Notes: a model not told the origin generated them from the sequence alone. DNA of 64,000 bases from Aalborgiella sp963841045 (GCA_963841045.1 CAWJBD010000013.1:62001-126000), one strand, 5' to 3'; shown: positions 30,362 to 39,024, counted from the first letter of the stretch. Numbers and translations: made by a program.

Positions 30362-31516
30362 ATGCCTGTTTACATCACACGGACCGCCCATTATTTGCCC
30401 TTCGATGCCGTTGGCAACGATGAGATGGAGTCTGTCCTAGGCATGGTGGCCAACAAAGCATCGCGTGCGCGTGCTTTGGTATTGCGCAGCAATGGCATCA
30501 AGAGCAGACACTATGCGATCGACCGAGCGACAGGTTTGGCAGCCATGAACAATGCCCAGCTCACAACGCGGGCCATTCAAAACTTAGGCTTGACAGAAAA
30601 AGATCGTGACAGAGTTGATGTATTAGCAGCTGGCACATCAACACCTGACCAATTGATGCCCAGTCACGCTGTCATGGTGCATGGCAACTTGGCTTGGCCA
30701 CGCCTTGAAGTGGTTTCATGCGCAGGCATTTGTTTATCAGGTATTGCCGCTTTGAAGCACGCATGGCTTTCAGTGGCCAGTGGTGGTGCACAGCGTGCTG
30801 TGGCATGCGCCTCTGAGTTGGTTTCTCCCATGATGCGTGCCCGTCATTTTGAAGCCGAAGTACAACATCAGGTACAAGCTTTGGAAAAGCGTCCAGAAAT
30901 TGCTTTTGAAAAAGATTTTTTGCGCTGGATGTTGTCGGACGGCGCTGGCGCGTTACTGCTCGAAAATCAGCCGAACCCCGACTCACTGTCACTGCGCATC
31001 GATTGGATCAGTCTTTCATCCGCAGCCCATGAATTACCAGCCTGCATGTATGCGGGTGCTGACCGTAATGATCACTCTGGGCAAAGTACCGATTTGCAAG
31101 GCTGGCTCTCATTCACGCCAGAACAACAGCAAGCGCGTTCGGTATTCGCTATCAAACAAGACGTTAAACTGCTCAATGCCAACATCGTTCGCGCAACACT
31201 GACGGAACCATTAGAAGCATTGATTAAAAAGCACAACTTAAAGGCTGATGACATAGATTGGTTTTTGCCGCATTTTTCATCCATGTATTTTTCTGAGCCT
31301 GTGTTTGAAAGTCTTCAATCCATTGGCTTACACATACCGCGTGAACGGTGGTTCACCAACTTAACTAGCAAAGGAAACACCGGCGCAGCTGCGCCCTATA
31401 TCATGCTGGATGAGTTGTTTCAGTCAGGTCGCATACAACGTGGTCATAAAATACTGATGTTCATACCTGAAAGTGGTCGTTTTTCCAGTGGCTTTGTTTA
31501 CATGGAGGCTTGCTAA
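30362..31516 (+). CDS. darB: DarB-like ketosynthase (KAS III fold)
   Basis: Ketosynthase of the FabH/DarB group, expected to join two beta-keto acyl units into a 1,3-cyclohexanedione. The start is the ATG at 30362; the open frame begins two codons earlier at a TTG. The 384 residues hold the full triad: Cys120 in VVSCAGICLSG, His304 in WFLPHFSSMYF and Asn339 in TSKGNTGAAAPYIM. The FabH type is cytosolic. It follows darA directly, and its TAA overlaps the next ATG by one base. Pairing with darA makes DarB a better call than plain FabH. Confidence 0.82.
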   Translation: MPVYITRTAHYLPFDAVGNDEMESVLGMVANKASRARALVLRSNGIKSRHYAIDRATGLAAMNNAQLTTRAIQNLGLTEKDRDRVDVLAAGTSTPDQLMPSHAVMVHGNLAWPRLEVVSCAGICLSGIAALKHAWLSVASGGAQRAVACASELVSPMMRARHFEAEVQHQVQALEKRPEIAFEKDFLRWMLSDGAGALLLENQPNPDSLSLRIDWISLSSAAHELPACMYAGADRNDHSGQSTDLQGWLSFTPEQQQARSVFAIKQDVKLLNANIVRATLTEPLEALIKKHNLKADDIDWFLPHFSSMYFSEPVFESLQSIGLHIPRERWFTNLTSKGNTGAAAPYIMLDELFQSGRIQRGHKILMFIPESGRFSSGFVYMEAC

Positions 31517-31914
31517 TGGATCTGGTCGATGTGCCGCAAGAGCGCAACAGCACGCTGGATGGTCAACGCAAAGTGGTTTATGCCAAAGATGCACAAGGTC
31601 GCCTGTGCATCACCGCGAGTAGCGGTTGGGAAGTAGAGGAAATTGTCACCACCCAAGCTTTGGACCATCTGAACCAACTGTCATTGCAAGCAAAAGATGA
31701 TGTCAAAAAAGGTCTGGTTTCGCCATTGGCATACTGGATGCACACCCAACGAATGGACGAAGCGCTGTTGGCGCAAAGCAGTGGTTTTTGGCGCTGGCAA
31801 GTCCGCAGGCATTTATTGCCAAAACACTTTCAGCAATTGTCCGACGAAAAATTAGCACGTTACGCACAAGCATTGGGGCTTTCAGTTCAAGCACTTCAAT
31901 CTGTTCCTGCCTAA
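31516..31914 (+). CDS. Unknown protein of the dar-like cluster
   Basis: A 132-residue soluble protein I do not recognise. It starts at an ATG whose A is the last base of the darB stop. It has no signal peptide or membrane span. The first half is polar (DVPQERNSTLDGQRKVVYAK) and the second half looks helical with RWQVRRHLLPKHFQQLSDEK and ARYAQALGLSVQALQSV; the last stretch has a faint helix-turn-helix rhythm. One Trp-rich stretch, SGFWRWQVRR, stands out. Its place between the ketosynthase and the BtrH-like gene suggests a role in the pathway. Confidence 0.6.
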   Translation: MDLVDVPQERNSTLDGQRKVVYAKDAQGRLCITASSGWEVEEIVTTQALDHLNQLSLQAKDDVKKGLVSPLAYWMHTQRMDEALLAQSSGFWRWQVRRHLLPKHFQQLSDEKLARYAQALGLSVQALQSVPA

Positions 31915-31947
31915 TTGTTTTCACACCTTACCCAACAACCGCCATTC

Positions 31948-32946
31948 ATGCAAACCAAGAACAATTCAGAATTTGTGCACCAACATGCAGGGCATTGCGA
32001 AAGCGGTGTTGCTTCTGGCTTGTTACGGCATCACGGCTTTCCTATTACTGAAAGCATGGCGTTTGGTTTGTCTTCTGGTTTGACATTTGCCTATCTGCCG
32101 TTTATCAAACTCTCTGGATTGCCGTTGATAGCCTACCGATCTCCGCCAAAGTCCTTGATCAAAGGTTTGAGCAAACCATTGGATGTCGCTTTTCAATTTG
32201 AAACTTTTACATCACCAGACAAAGGCCAAGCGCGACTGGATGAGTTACTGGCGCAGGGCAAAGTGGTTGGATTGCAAACTTCTGTCTATTGGTTGCCTTA
32301 CTTTCCACCCGAGATGCGTTTTCATTTCAATGCACACAATTTGTTGGTGTATGGCAAAGAAGGCAACGACTATTTAATCAGCGACCCTGTATTTGAAACG
32401 CCCATGCGATGCGCAGCAGATGATTTGAATCGTTCTCGTTTTGCCAAAGGTGTACTGGCTCCCAAAGGCTTGTTGTACACCTTGAAAACACTGCCCCAAC
32501 AGTCGCAAGTCAACCCAATGGCCATCAACAAAGCCATCGCCAAAACTTGTCGCAACATGCTCGCACCAGTACCCATTGCAGGTGTTCGTGGTATGCGTTT
32601 GCTGGCCAAAAAAATCGAAGGCTTGCCCAATGCCGCACCCAGCAGCGCTGCGTTTGTGGGACATTTGGTACGCATGCAAGAGGAAATTGGCACAGGCGGC
32701 GCAGGCTTTAGATTCATTTACGCCTCTTTTTTGCAAGAAGCTGCTGATTGCGTTGGCAAGAAAAGTTATGCCGATGCTGCCGACCAGCTGATTGAAATTG
32801 GTGATGGCTGGCGCGCCTTGGCATTAACGACCGCACGCATGATCAAAGCCAGAGAACCAATGGATGCAAAACATTTGGCCCACTTGCTCAGAAAGCAAGC
32901 TGATTCGGAAGAAACATTTTTCAAGTCATTGGCCAAGACTGTTTGA
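31948..32946 (+). CDS. BtrH N-terminal domain protein (probable acyl transferase)
   Basis: A 332-residue protein with an N-terminal domain of the BtrH type, followed by a helical region like DUF4872. In butirosin synthesis BtrH moves an acyl group from a carrier protein to an amino sugar. I start at the ATG at 31948 (MQTKNNSEFVHQH). Candidate catalytic residues are Cys17 in AGHCESGVASGLLRHHG, a His in MRFHFNAHNLLVYG and an Asp in YLISDPVFE, the papain-like order. The pattern TESMAFGLSSGLTFAY is typical of the domain. An acyl carrier protein is encoded 2.2 kb downstream, a plausible donor. The acceptor is unknown. Confidence 0.72.
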   Translation: MQTKNNSEFVHQHAGHCESGVASGLLRHHGFPITESMAFGLSSGLTFAYLPFIKLSGLPLIAYRSPPKSLIKGLSKPLDVAFQFETFTSPDKGQARLDELLAQGKVVGLQTSVYWLPYFPPEMRFHFNAHNLLVYGKEGNDYLISDPVFETPMRCAADDLNRSRFAKGVLAPKGLLYTLKTLPQQSQVNPMAINKAIAKTCRNMLAPVPIAGVRGMRLLAKKIEGLPNAAPSSAAFVGHLVRMQEEIGTGGAGFRFIYASFLQEAADCVGKKSYADAADQLIEIGDGWRALALTTARMIKAREPMDAKHLAHLLRKQADSEETFFKSLAKTV

Positions 32947-32969
32947 CATTGGCAGTCTGAACACATCCT

Positions 32970-33917
32970 ATGGAAACCGACTTGCTGCAGATTTCACATG
33001 TGAGTTTTCAGTACAAAGGTGCCAAAGAAGCGGCACTGACTGATGTTTCTTTGACGGCAAAACGCGGAGAAATATTGGGTTTATTAGGACCCAACGGGGC
33101 CGGAAAAACAACCTTGATATCGCATCTATCGGCTGGTTTAGCCGTTCAAAGCGGCGATGTCTTGATTGATGGCGAACCTTTTGCCAAAGTGCATCACAAC
33201 ACGCCCACACGCATATCCGTAGCTCCCCAAGAGTATGCTTTTTACCCGATGCTCACCGTGCTGGAAAATTTAAACTGCTTTGCTGCCGCTTGCGATTTAT
33301 CTGCTGATTTGCGGAAAACCCGCGTGCAATCGTGTTTGGATTTTGCCCAGCTCAATCATTTTGGTAACACGCGGGCACAGAATTTGTCGGGCGGACTCAA
33401 ACGTCGCTTGAACTTGGCCATTGCGGTTTTGCCACAACCTGATTTGTATTTGTTTGACGAACCGACAGTGGGTGTCGATCCCCAATCACGCGCATTTATT
33501 TTAGAAGCGATCAAACACTTGGCCAACCAAGGTGCCGCCATCATTTACACCTCGCACTACATGGAAGAGATTGAAGCCATTGCTGATCGTGTCGCCATCC
33601 TTGATCGTGGGCGTATTTTGTGTTCCGACACCTTGTCAAACCTGCTCCAACAGGGTGCTATGACAGTTCGTTTTCAATTGAAAGATGCTTCAATTTTCAC
33701 ACCCGAGCATCCCAGCTACGCCGCACTGTTGGCATTTGGTCATTTGCAGGCTGATGGCACACACTACATTTTGAGTTTACGGCCACACACACCATTGAGC
33801 CATGTGTTTACGCTACTTGAAAACAGCACACTGGCCATTCACGATATTCAAGTTGGCAGAGCCACACTGGAACACGTGTTCATGACCTTAACTGACCGCA
33901 AATTAAGGGACGACTGA
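32970..33917 (+). CDS. ABC transporter ATP-binding protein
   Basis: Cytoplasmic ATPase subunit of an ABC-2-type exporter. The 315 residues show Walker A GPNGAGKTT (40-48), signature LSGG (139-142) and Walker B LYLFDEP (159-165), followed by TSHYMEEIEAIADR and a C-terminal extension of about 90 residues seen in drug/lipid exporters of this class. The permease gene begins one base after its stop. Its position between pathway genes suggests it moves the cluster's product out of the cytoplasm. Confidence 0.92.
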   Translation: METDLLQISHVSFQYKGAKEAALTDVSLTAKRGEILGLLGPNGAGKTTLISHLSAGLAVQSGDVLIDGEPFAKVHHNTPTRISVAPQEYAFYPMLTVLENLNCFAAACDLSADLRKTRVQSCLDFAQLNHFGNTRAQNLSGGLKRRLNLAIAVLPQPDLYLFDEPTVGVDPQSRAFILEAIKHLANQGAAIIYTSHYMEEIEAIADRVAILDRGRILCSDTLSNLLQQGAMTVRFQLKDASIFTPEHPSYAALLAFGHLQADGTHYILSLRPHTPLSHVFTLLENSTLAIHDIQVGRATLEHVFMTLTDRKLRDD

Positions 33918-33918
33918 G

Positions 33919-35127
33919 ATGACCCTGTTATTTGCCTTGATGAAAAAAGAACTGCTGGCACTTTTCAGAGATGTGCACGGTTTGGCAGCGCTTTTATTGA
34001 TGCCCGTGTTGTTCATTGTCATCATGTCTTTGGCCTTGAAAGATGTGTACAACCCACCCACTAAAACATTGAGTTACGCGGTAGAGAACAAAGATGAAGG
34101 TGCCTTGTCTACCATTTTGTTGGATCAATGGCGCAAAGACCATGGCGAAGCACTGCCACTGTCAGCAGATTGGCAAAAAGACTTGCTGGCAGGCAAATTG
34201 AAATATGTGATTCAAATTGAAGAGCAAACTTCAGAAACGTTGGCACAAGTCCAAATTGCACCCAGTACAAACAACAGTGCAGTCAACAAAGCGACCATAC
34301 ACCTGCTGGTCGAACCCAGCATGGACAAAGCCATGCTGGCCAGCTTGCAGGCACAGCTAACGGGTTTGGTAAGTGGTATACAAGTGCAAACTTTGCGCAC
34401 CATCATAGCCGCTCAGTTGCAAAATTCATCGCCATCACCAAAGGCTGAGAAAGAAACCAAACCACCTGATTTGGTTGATGTTCAACGCAGCAGTGCCACG
34501 CAGATGACGCCCACTTCGGTGCAACAAAACGTACCTGCCTGGTTGGTATTTGGTATGTTTTTTGTGATGTCAGCCATGTCTGGCTTGTGGTTGATAGAAC
34601 GCGAAAACGGCGTCACTGCGCGACTTCACAGCTTTGGTGTGCCCAATAGCACTTTGCTACTGTCCAAAATCATTCCTTATCTGGGTGTGAATGCACTTCA
34701 AGCGGTATTGATGCTCACAGTTGGTGTGTGGTTAATGCCCTTGCTGGGTGCGGATGCGCTGCAATTGAAAGGCATTAACTGGCCAGCTTTGTTGCTGGTG
34801 ATTGCAGCTATCAGCGCAGCTGCAGTGGGATTGGCCTTGCTGGTCGCCTGCTTGGTGCGCACCCAAGCGCAAGCTGGGGCTTTGGTGCCAATATTGAATG
34901 TATTGATGGCAGCAATTGGTGGCATCATGGTACCTAAATTTGTCATGCCCACGTTCATGCAGCGCTTGGCCGAACTGTCACCTATGAATTGGGGTTTAGA
35001 AGGATTGCTGACTGTGATATTGCGACATGGTGACATGGCTGCTGTGACACCCTATGCCTCGCGTTTAGTGGGATTTGCCGCTTTGATGTTTGTGTTGGCT
35101 CTGCTCATGTTACGCAGAAAGAATTGA
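33919..35127 (+). CDS. ABC-2 type transporter permease
   Basis: Membrane subunit of the exporter, 402 residues. One span near the N terminus (LAALLLMPVLFIVIMSLAL) is followed by a large external domain of about 170 residues and then five or six spans (VFGMFFVMSAMSGLWLIER, ALQAVLMLTVGVWLMPLLG, LLVIAAISAAAVGLALLVA, VGFAALMFVLALLML). This is the ABC2_membrane_3 layout used by half-size drug or lipid exporters. SPMNWGLEGLLTVIL is a typical family stretch. It lies one base after the ATPase gene and three bases before the acyl carrier protein gene. Confidence 0.88.
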   Translation: MTLLFALMKKELLALFRDVHGLAALLLMPVLFIVIMSLALKDVYNPPTKTLSYAVENKDEGALSTILLDQWRKDHGEALPLSADWQKDLLAGKLKYVIQIEEQTSETLAQVQIAPSTNNSAVNKATIHLLVEPSMDKAMLASLQAQLTGLVSGIQVQTLRTIIAAQLQNSSPSPKAEKETKPPDLVDVQRSSATQMTPTSVQQNVPAWLVFGMFFVMSAMSGLWLIERENGVTARLHSFGVPNSTLLLSKIIPYLGVNALQAVLMLTVGVWLMPLLGADALQLKGINWPALLLVIAAISAAAVGLALLVACLVRTQAQAGALVPILNVLMAAIGGIMVPKFVMPTFMQRLAELSPMNWGLEGLLTVILRHGDMAAVTPYASRLVGFAALMFVLALLMLRRKN

Positions 35128-35130
35128 GTC

Positions 35131-35433
35131 ATGAGTATGCAATCGCACACCCCACCTTCAGCAGAATTCATTGCCGAACTGAAAGCACTGATATTGGAAG
35201 CTGCTGAAAAATCAGAACCGGCTGGTGGCTTGCAAAACGACGAGCCTTTGTTTGGCGCACAAGCACGGGTTGAATTCGATTCACTGGATGCCTTGCAAAT
35301 TTCGATGGCCATCCAAAAACGCTACGGGGTGCGCATGCCCGACAGCAAAGATACACGTCGCGCATTAGAGTCCATAGCACATTTGGCAGAGCACTTGCAC
35401 CAACACCTGGCTTCAAGCACCAAGCCTGCATGA
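35131..35433 (+). CDS. Acyl carrier protein
   Basis: A dedicated carrier protein of 100 residues. The phosphopantetheine serine is Ser51 in VEFDSLDALQI; this is the DSL motif after a helix, and helices two and three follow (AIQKRYGVRMPD, ALESIAHLAEHLHQHL). The long N-terminal region (about 30 residues) sets it apart from housekeeping AcpP. Its last four bases overlap the ketosynthase start (ATGA). It is the likely thioester carrier for the DarB, ketosynthase and BtrH-like steps. Confidence 0.85.
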   Translation: MSMQSHTPPSAEFIAELKALILEAAEKSEPAGGLQNDEPLFGAQARVEFDSLDALQISMAIQKRYGVRMPDSKDTRRALESIAHLAEHLHQHLASSTKPA

Positions 35434-36548
35434 AGGACGTTTTTATTGCGGCGTACGACTTGCACTCTTGTTTAGGTGAGGGCATTTCAGAAGCTGTTAA
35501 TACATTGAAACAAGGCGCAATCGAGCCCAGTAAAGTTGACCTACCAGAAGGGCAGAGTAGACCGTATTATTTGTTGCGCCATGCGCCTGAGCAAAACGTT
35601 CAAAACCTTTCAACAGTTGCATGGCAAAAGCGAACCCTGCATGCCGTCGAATCAGTAACCAATCAATTAGCAATCAAACAGCCCTCCGTTTACCTTGCAT
35701 CTTCATCACTGGATATTGGCGGCATTCGCGATGCGGCTCAAATGGGCGCACCGCAGTTTGATTTTGGGTATCAAATCGCACAAGCCTTGAAGTGGCCTAC
35801 TCAGCCTGTCACCGTTAACACAGCTTGCACATCCGCGTTCAATGCTATAGGTATGGCCATTCATCCATTGAAAGCGGGACATCAAGACGATGCCATGGTC
35901 TTGGGTGTTGAAATGTTCAACGACTACACCTTTTTTGGTTTTGAGGCCATGCAATTATTGGCAACAAATGCCGCACAACCTCTAGGGAAAGACCGCCAAG
36001 GCTTGGTGCTGGGTGAAGCCGTCGCCGCCTTGCATTTAACGACCCAGCTCAATACTTTAAGTGCGAAGCAACAAGCCAAAGCTTGGCGAATTCTGTCTTA
36101 CGCCAACGTGGTGAATGGGCGTAATCCAACCGGCGCAACTGAAACAGCGTTGATTCAGGCTTGCCAACAAGCACTCGCAGAAGCTGGTTTGGAAACGAAA
36201 GCCATTGATTTAATCAAACTACAAGCTGCAGGCAGTCCTCTTAATGATGCTGTTGAAATAGCTGCATTGCATCAGGTGTTCGACCATGTACCGCCTTGCG
36301 TTGCACTCAAAATGGCGATGGGACATACATTGGGTGCTTCTGGTGCGGCTGAGACAGCATTGCTTTTGGCGTGCATTGATCACGAGATATGGCCACAGAT
36401 TGACTACCCATTGGACGCATTGCTGAATGTACCTCTGGTCACTCAACAAACGCCCATAGCCCGTAACCATGTGCAAACGATCATGCTCATCACACTTGGG
36501 TTCGGCGGAGGACACAGCGTGCTAATTTTGCAGCGAAATCAGATATGA
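35430..36548 (+). CDS. Beta-ketoacyl synthase family protein, catalytic His replaced by Gln
   Basis: FabB/FabF-fold protein of 372 residues, shorter than the usual 410. The nucleophile region VNTACTSAFNAIGMA keeps Cys133, and the second His is His299 in KMAMGHTLGASGAAE with Lys294 before it. The first His of the Cys-His-His triad, normally in AHGTSTPLGD, aligns with Gln265 in KLQAAGSPLND. That change should weaken decarboxylative condensation, so the protein may work on different substrates, act as a chain-length or transfer partner, or be weakly active. It overlaps both neighbours by four bases, so it is surely part of the operon. Confidence 0.82.
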   Translation: MKDVFIAAYDLHSCLGEGISEAVNTLKQGAIEPSKVDLPEGQSRPYYLLRHAPEQNVQNLSTVAWQKRTLHAVESVTNQLAIKQPSVYLASSSLDIGGIRDAAQMGAPQFDFGYQIAQALKWPTQPVTVNTACTSAFNAIGMAIHPLKAGHQDDAMVLGVEMFNDYTFFGFEAMQLLATNAAQPLGKDRQGLVLGEAVAALHLTTQLNTLSAKQQAKAWRILSYANVVNGRNPTGATETALIQACQQALAEAGLETKAIDLIKLQAAGSPLNDAVEIAALHQVFDHVPPCVALKMAMGHTLGASGAAETALLLACIDHEIWPQIDYPLDALLNVPLVTQQTPIARNHVQTIMLITLGFGGGHSVLILQRNQI

Positions 36549-37069
36549 ACAGCTCTCAATCAGAAAGCTCAGACTCCTTGCCTACCACCTTTCAACCCGT
36601 GCCTTCTGATTGGCGTGATCAACTCGTTCTGCGTTTAGAACAACGCCCACGACGTCTGGGGACATGGGCTGAGCTGGCTTTATACGGGGCTTTGCAATGT
36701 TTGGATGCTCATGGCATTGACCGCATGTCTGCGCACACGGTGTTGCGTGTGGCCTGTACTTTTGGACCTACGGATGCTTTGTTACTTTCTTGGCAAAGTT
36801 GTGCAAGTGCCAATTTGCCCATGCCGTTTGATTTTTTACAAAGCCAGCCCAGTCAAATGTTGGCTGCGTTGAGCCACTATTTACAGTGGCAGGGCGACGC
36901 CAGTTTTGTTGCGCATGACAACTTTGCCGCACTCGAAACCATCTTTCAAAATGAAGCCATCGCTTTGCAACATCAAGCACAGCAATTGAACAAACCTTGG
37001 GCGGGTTTGCTGTATGGTTATGTTGATTTAAAGCCAGTACCCATTAGCCATTGGCGTTTGATAGCATAA
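36545..37069 (+). CDS. Unknown protein of the dar-like cluster, faintly ketosynthase-like
   Basis: A 174-residue soluble protein overlapping the ketosynthase gene by four bases. I do not recognise a family. LGTWAELALYGALQCLDAHGID and FGPTDALLLSWQ, then MPFDFLQSQPSQMLAALSHYL recall the N-terminal half of ketosynthases in rhythm, but no active-site Cys motif is present. It might be a reduced ketosynthase-like partner of the preceding enzyme. The tail (HWRLIA) has no special feature. Conservation of the overlap suggests that the two proteins are made together. Confidence 0.55.
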   Translation: MNSSQSESSDSLPTTFQPVPSDWRDQLVLRLEQRPRRLGTWAELALYGALQCLDAHGIDRMSAHTVLRVACTFGPTDALLLSWQSCASANLPMPFDFLQSQPSQMLAALSHYLQWQGDASFVAHDNFAALETIFQNEAIALQHQAQQLNKPWAGLLYGYVDLKPVPISHWRLIA

Positions 37070-37116
37070 TTTCTGCTTTCCCGTTCATCACACAATTAGC
37101 TCAATCGTTGCAAAGA

Positions 37117-37677
37117 ATGACCCATCCCATCTTACAAATAAGCGCATTTATTGCACTCACATTTGTATTGATTTACCTCTCGCGCAAGCCCTTGCTCAAT
37201 AAAGAAGCGCATGGTTTTACGCGTTTTTTTGCTTGGGAGGCAATCTTGGCATTGCTTGTACTGAACGCACCGGTCTGGCACGCGCATATGTTTGCACCCA
37301 TTCAATTGTTATCTTGGTTGCTCTTGTTTATTTCGGCATTACTGGCTTTTTTGGGATTGAGCGCATTAAAAACTTTAGGACATCCAAGTGGCCATCGGCA
37401 CGACAACAGTTTGTACAAGTTTGAAAAAACTGAGCAACTGGTCACCACCCACATTTATGGTTTGATCAGGCATCCCATGTATGCGGCCTTGTTGTTCTTA
37501 GCATGGGGTGCCTATCTAAAAGACATTACGCTCTTGAACACTTTGTTGGTATTGTTTGCAAGTTTTGCTTTATGGCTGACAGCGAAACGTGACGAGGCCG
37601 AGTGTTTGGTTTTTTTTGGCGACGACTACGCACGCTACATGCAAGTCAGCAAACGCTTTGTTCCGTTTTTATTTTGA
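37117..37677 (+). CDS. Isoprenylcysteine methyltransferase-like membrane protein
   Basis: Membrane methyltransferase of the ICMT/PEMT-like family. I start at the ATG at 37117 (MTHPILQISAF), which avoids overlap with the previous gene; 186 residues. It has four or five membrane segments, and the SAM-binding C-terminal part reads LVTTHIYGLIRHPMYAALL and AKRDEAECLVFFGDDYARYMQ, with the RHP-Y and E-E pattern of the family. Streptomyces SrsB, from this family, methylates alkylresorcinols. That makes a modifying role in this cluster plausible, but the 47-base gap means membership of the operon is not certain. Confidence 0.75.
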   Translation: MTHPILQISAFIALTFVLIYLSRKPLLNKEAHGFTRFFAWEAILALLVLNAPVWHAHMFAPIQLLSWLLLFISALLAFLGLSALKTLGHPSGHRHDNSLYKFEKTEQLVTTHIYGLIRHPMYAALLFLAWGAYLKDITLLNTLLVLFASFALWLTAKRDEAECLVFFGDDYARYMQVSKRFVPFLF

Positions 37678-37732
37678 CACTGCCAAACTGAAACGAATCA
37701 CCATAATTGGCAACCGTTTTCCTCAGCAAGAT

Positions 37733-38819
37733 TTAGCTGCTGAACAAGAAGTTCATCACATCACCATCTTTAACGACATAGTCCTTGCCTTCAGCGCGCA
37801 TTTTGCCGGCGTCTTTTGCGCCTTGTTCGCCTTTGTAATGGATGAAATCGTCAAACGCAATGGTTTGGGCACGGATGTAGCCTTTTTCAAAGTCGGTGTG
37901 AATCACACCCGCTGCTTGGGGACCAGTGTCACCGATGTGGATGGTCCAAGCGCGCACTTCTTTGACGCCTGCCGTGAAATAAGTTTGCAGACCCAAAAGT
38001 TTGTAGGCCGCGCGAATCAAGCGGTCCAAGCCAGGTTCTTCTTGCCCCAACTCGGCCAAGAATAAATCACGGTCTTCATCGCTCATCTCTGCCATTTCAG
38101 CTTCCAATTTGGCGCTGATGGCCACCACAGGTGCGTTTTGCGCTTTGGCGTACGCGGTCAAACGATCCAACATGGGGTTATTGGCAAACCCATCTTCTGC
38201 CACATTGGCTACAAACATGGCAGGCTTGGCCGTGATGAGGAAGAATTGCTTCAACAATGCATGCTCTTCTTTGCTGAAATCAATCGTGCGAACTGGCTTG
38301 GTTTCATTCAACGCAGCTTGGCATTTTTCCAAAATCGCAACGAGTTTGGCCGAATCTTTGTCGCCCGAACGCGCTAGTTTATTGACGCGATGCAAGCCTT
38401 TTTCAACCGCCGATAAATCAGCCAAGCACAGCTCGGTTTGGATGACTTCGATGTCATCAATCGGGTCGACTTTACCTGCAACGTGGATGACGTTGTCATC
38501 CTCAAAACAGCGCACCACATTGATGGTGGCGTCGGTTTGGCGAATGTGCTCCAAAAACTTGTTGCCCAAGCCCTTCACCTGTACTTGCACCTGCAACCAA
38601 ACCGGCAATGTCCACAAACTCCACAATCGCCGGCACTATGCGCTCTGGTGTGATGATTTGCGCCAACTGCTGCAAACGCGGGTCTGGCACTTCGACCACG
38701 CCCACGTTAGGCTCAATGGTGCAGAACGGGTAGTTTTCTGCTGCGATGCCGGCCTTGGTCAAGGCGTTAAACAGGGTCGATTTACCAACATTGGGCAAGC
38801 CCACAATTCCGCACTTCAT
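37733..38819 (-). CDS. ychF: Obg-like ATPase YchF (one frameshift)
   Basis: Conserved P-loop ATPase of the Obg family that binds ribosomes and is involved in stress and redox responses. The protein opens at 38819 with MKCGIVGLPNVGKSTLFNAL (G1). FVDIAGLVAGAS (G3) follows, and the TGS-like C-terminal domain ends in VKDGDVMNFLF. The frame breaks at 38571-38573: dropping one C from the CCC run gives STGEGLGNKFLEHIRQTDA, the family sequence. The whole is about 362 residues. The coiled-coil insert is intact. Present in nearly all bacteria, so I take the break as an error. Confidence 0.95.
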
Positions 38820-38856
38820 GTTGCTGCTTTCTTTTTCAAATGGATGTTCAGAGTTA

Positions 38857-38911
38857 TTGCTATAGTTTTAATAGCAACCTAGGCAATAAATACGCCGGCT
38901 AGATGCCAATT
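38857..38911 (+). repeat. Interspersed hairpin repeat, copy 7 (upstream of ychF)
   Basis: Plus-strand copy: TTGCTATAGTTTTAATAGCA hairpin, linker with TAG, GGCAATAAATACGCCGGCTA, then GATGCCAA. It lies in the promoter region of ychF, antisense to it. Confidence 0.9.
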
Positions 38912-38947
38912 TTGTCACTATTTTATCAGTTTTAAGGGCTCACACGT

Positions 38948-38976
38948 AAAAAAGCCACTCAATCTCTTGAGTGGCT
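38948..38976 (-). terminator. Terminator after the orphan lipoprotein gene
   Basis: On the minus strand AGCCACTCAA and TTGAGTGGCT form a perfect 10-bp stem around a GAGA loop, followed by six or more T. It lies about 49 bases past the stop at 39025. Confidence 0.93.
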
Positions 38977-39024
38977 GATGGAACAAAATTGTTGAAGCTT
39001 TGTAGTTAATAAGCTCGAAATCAA

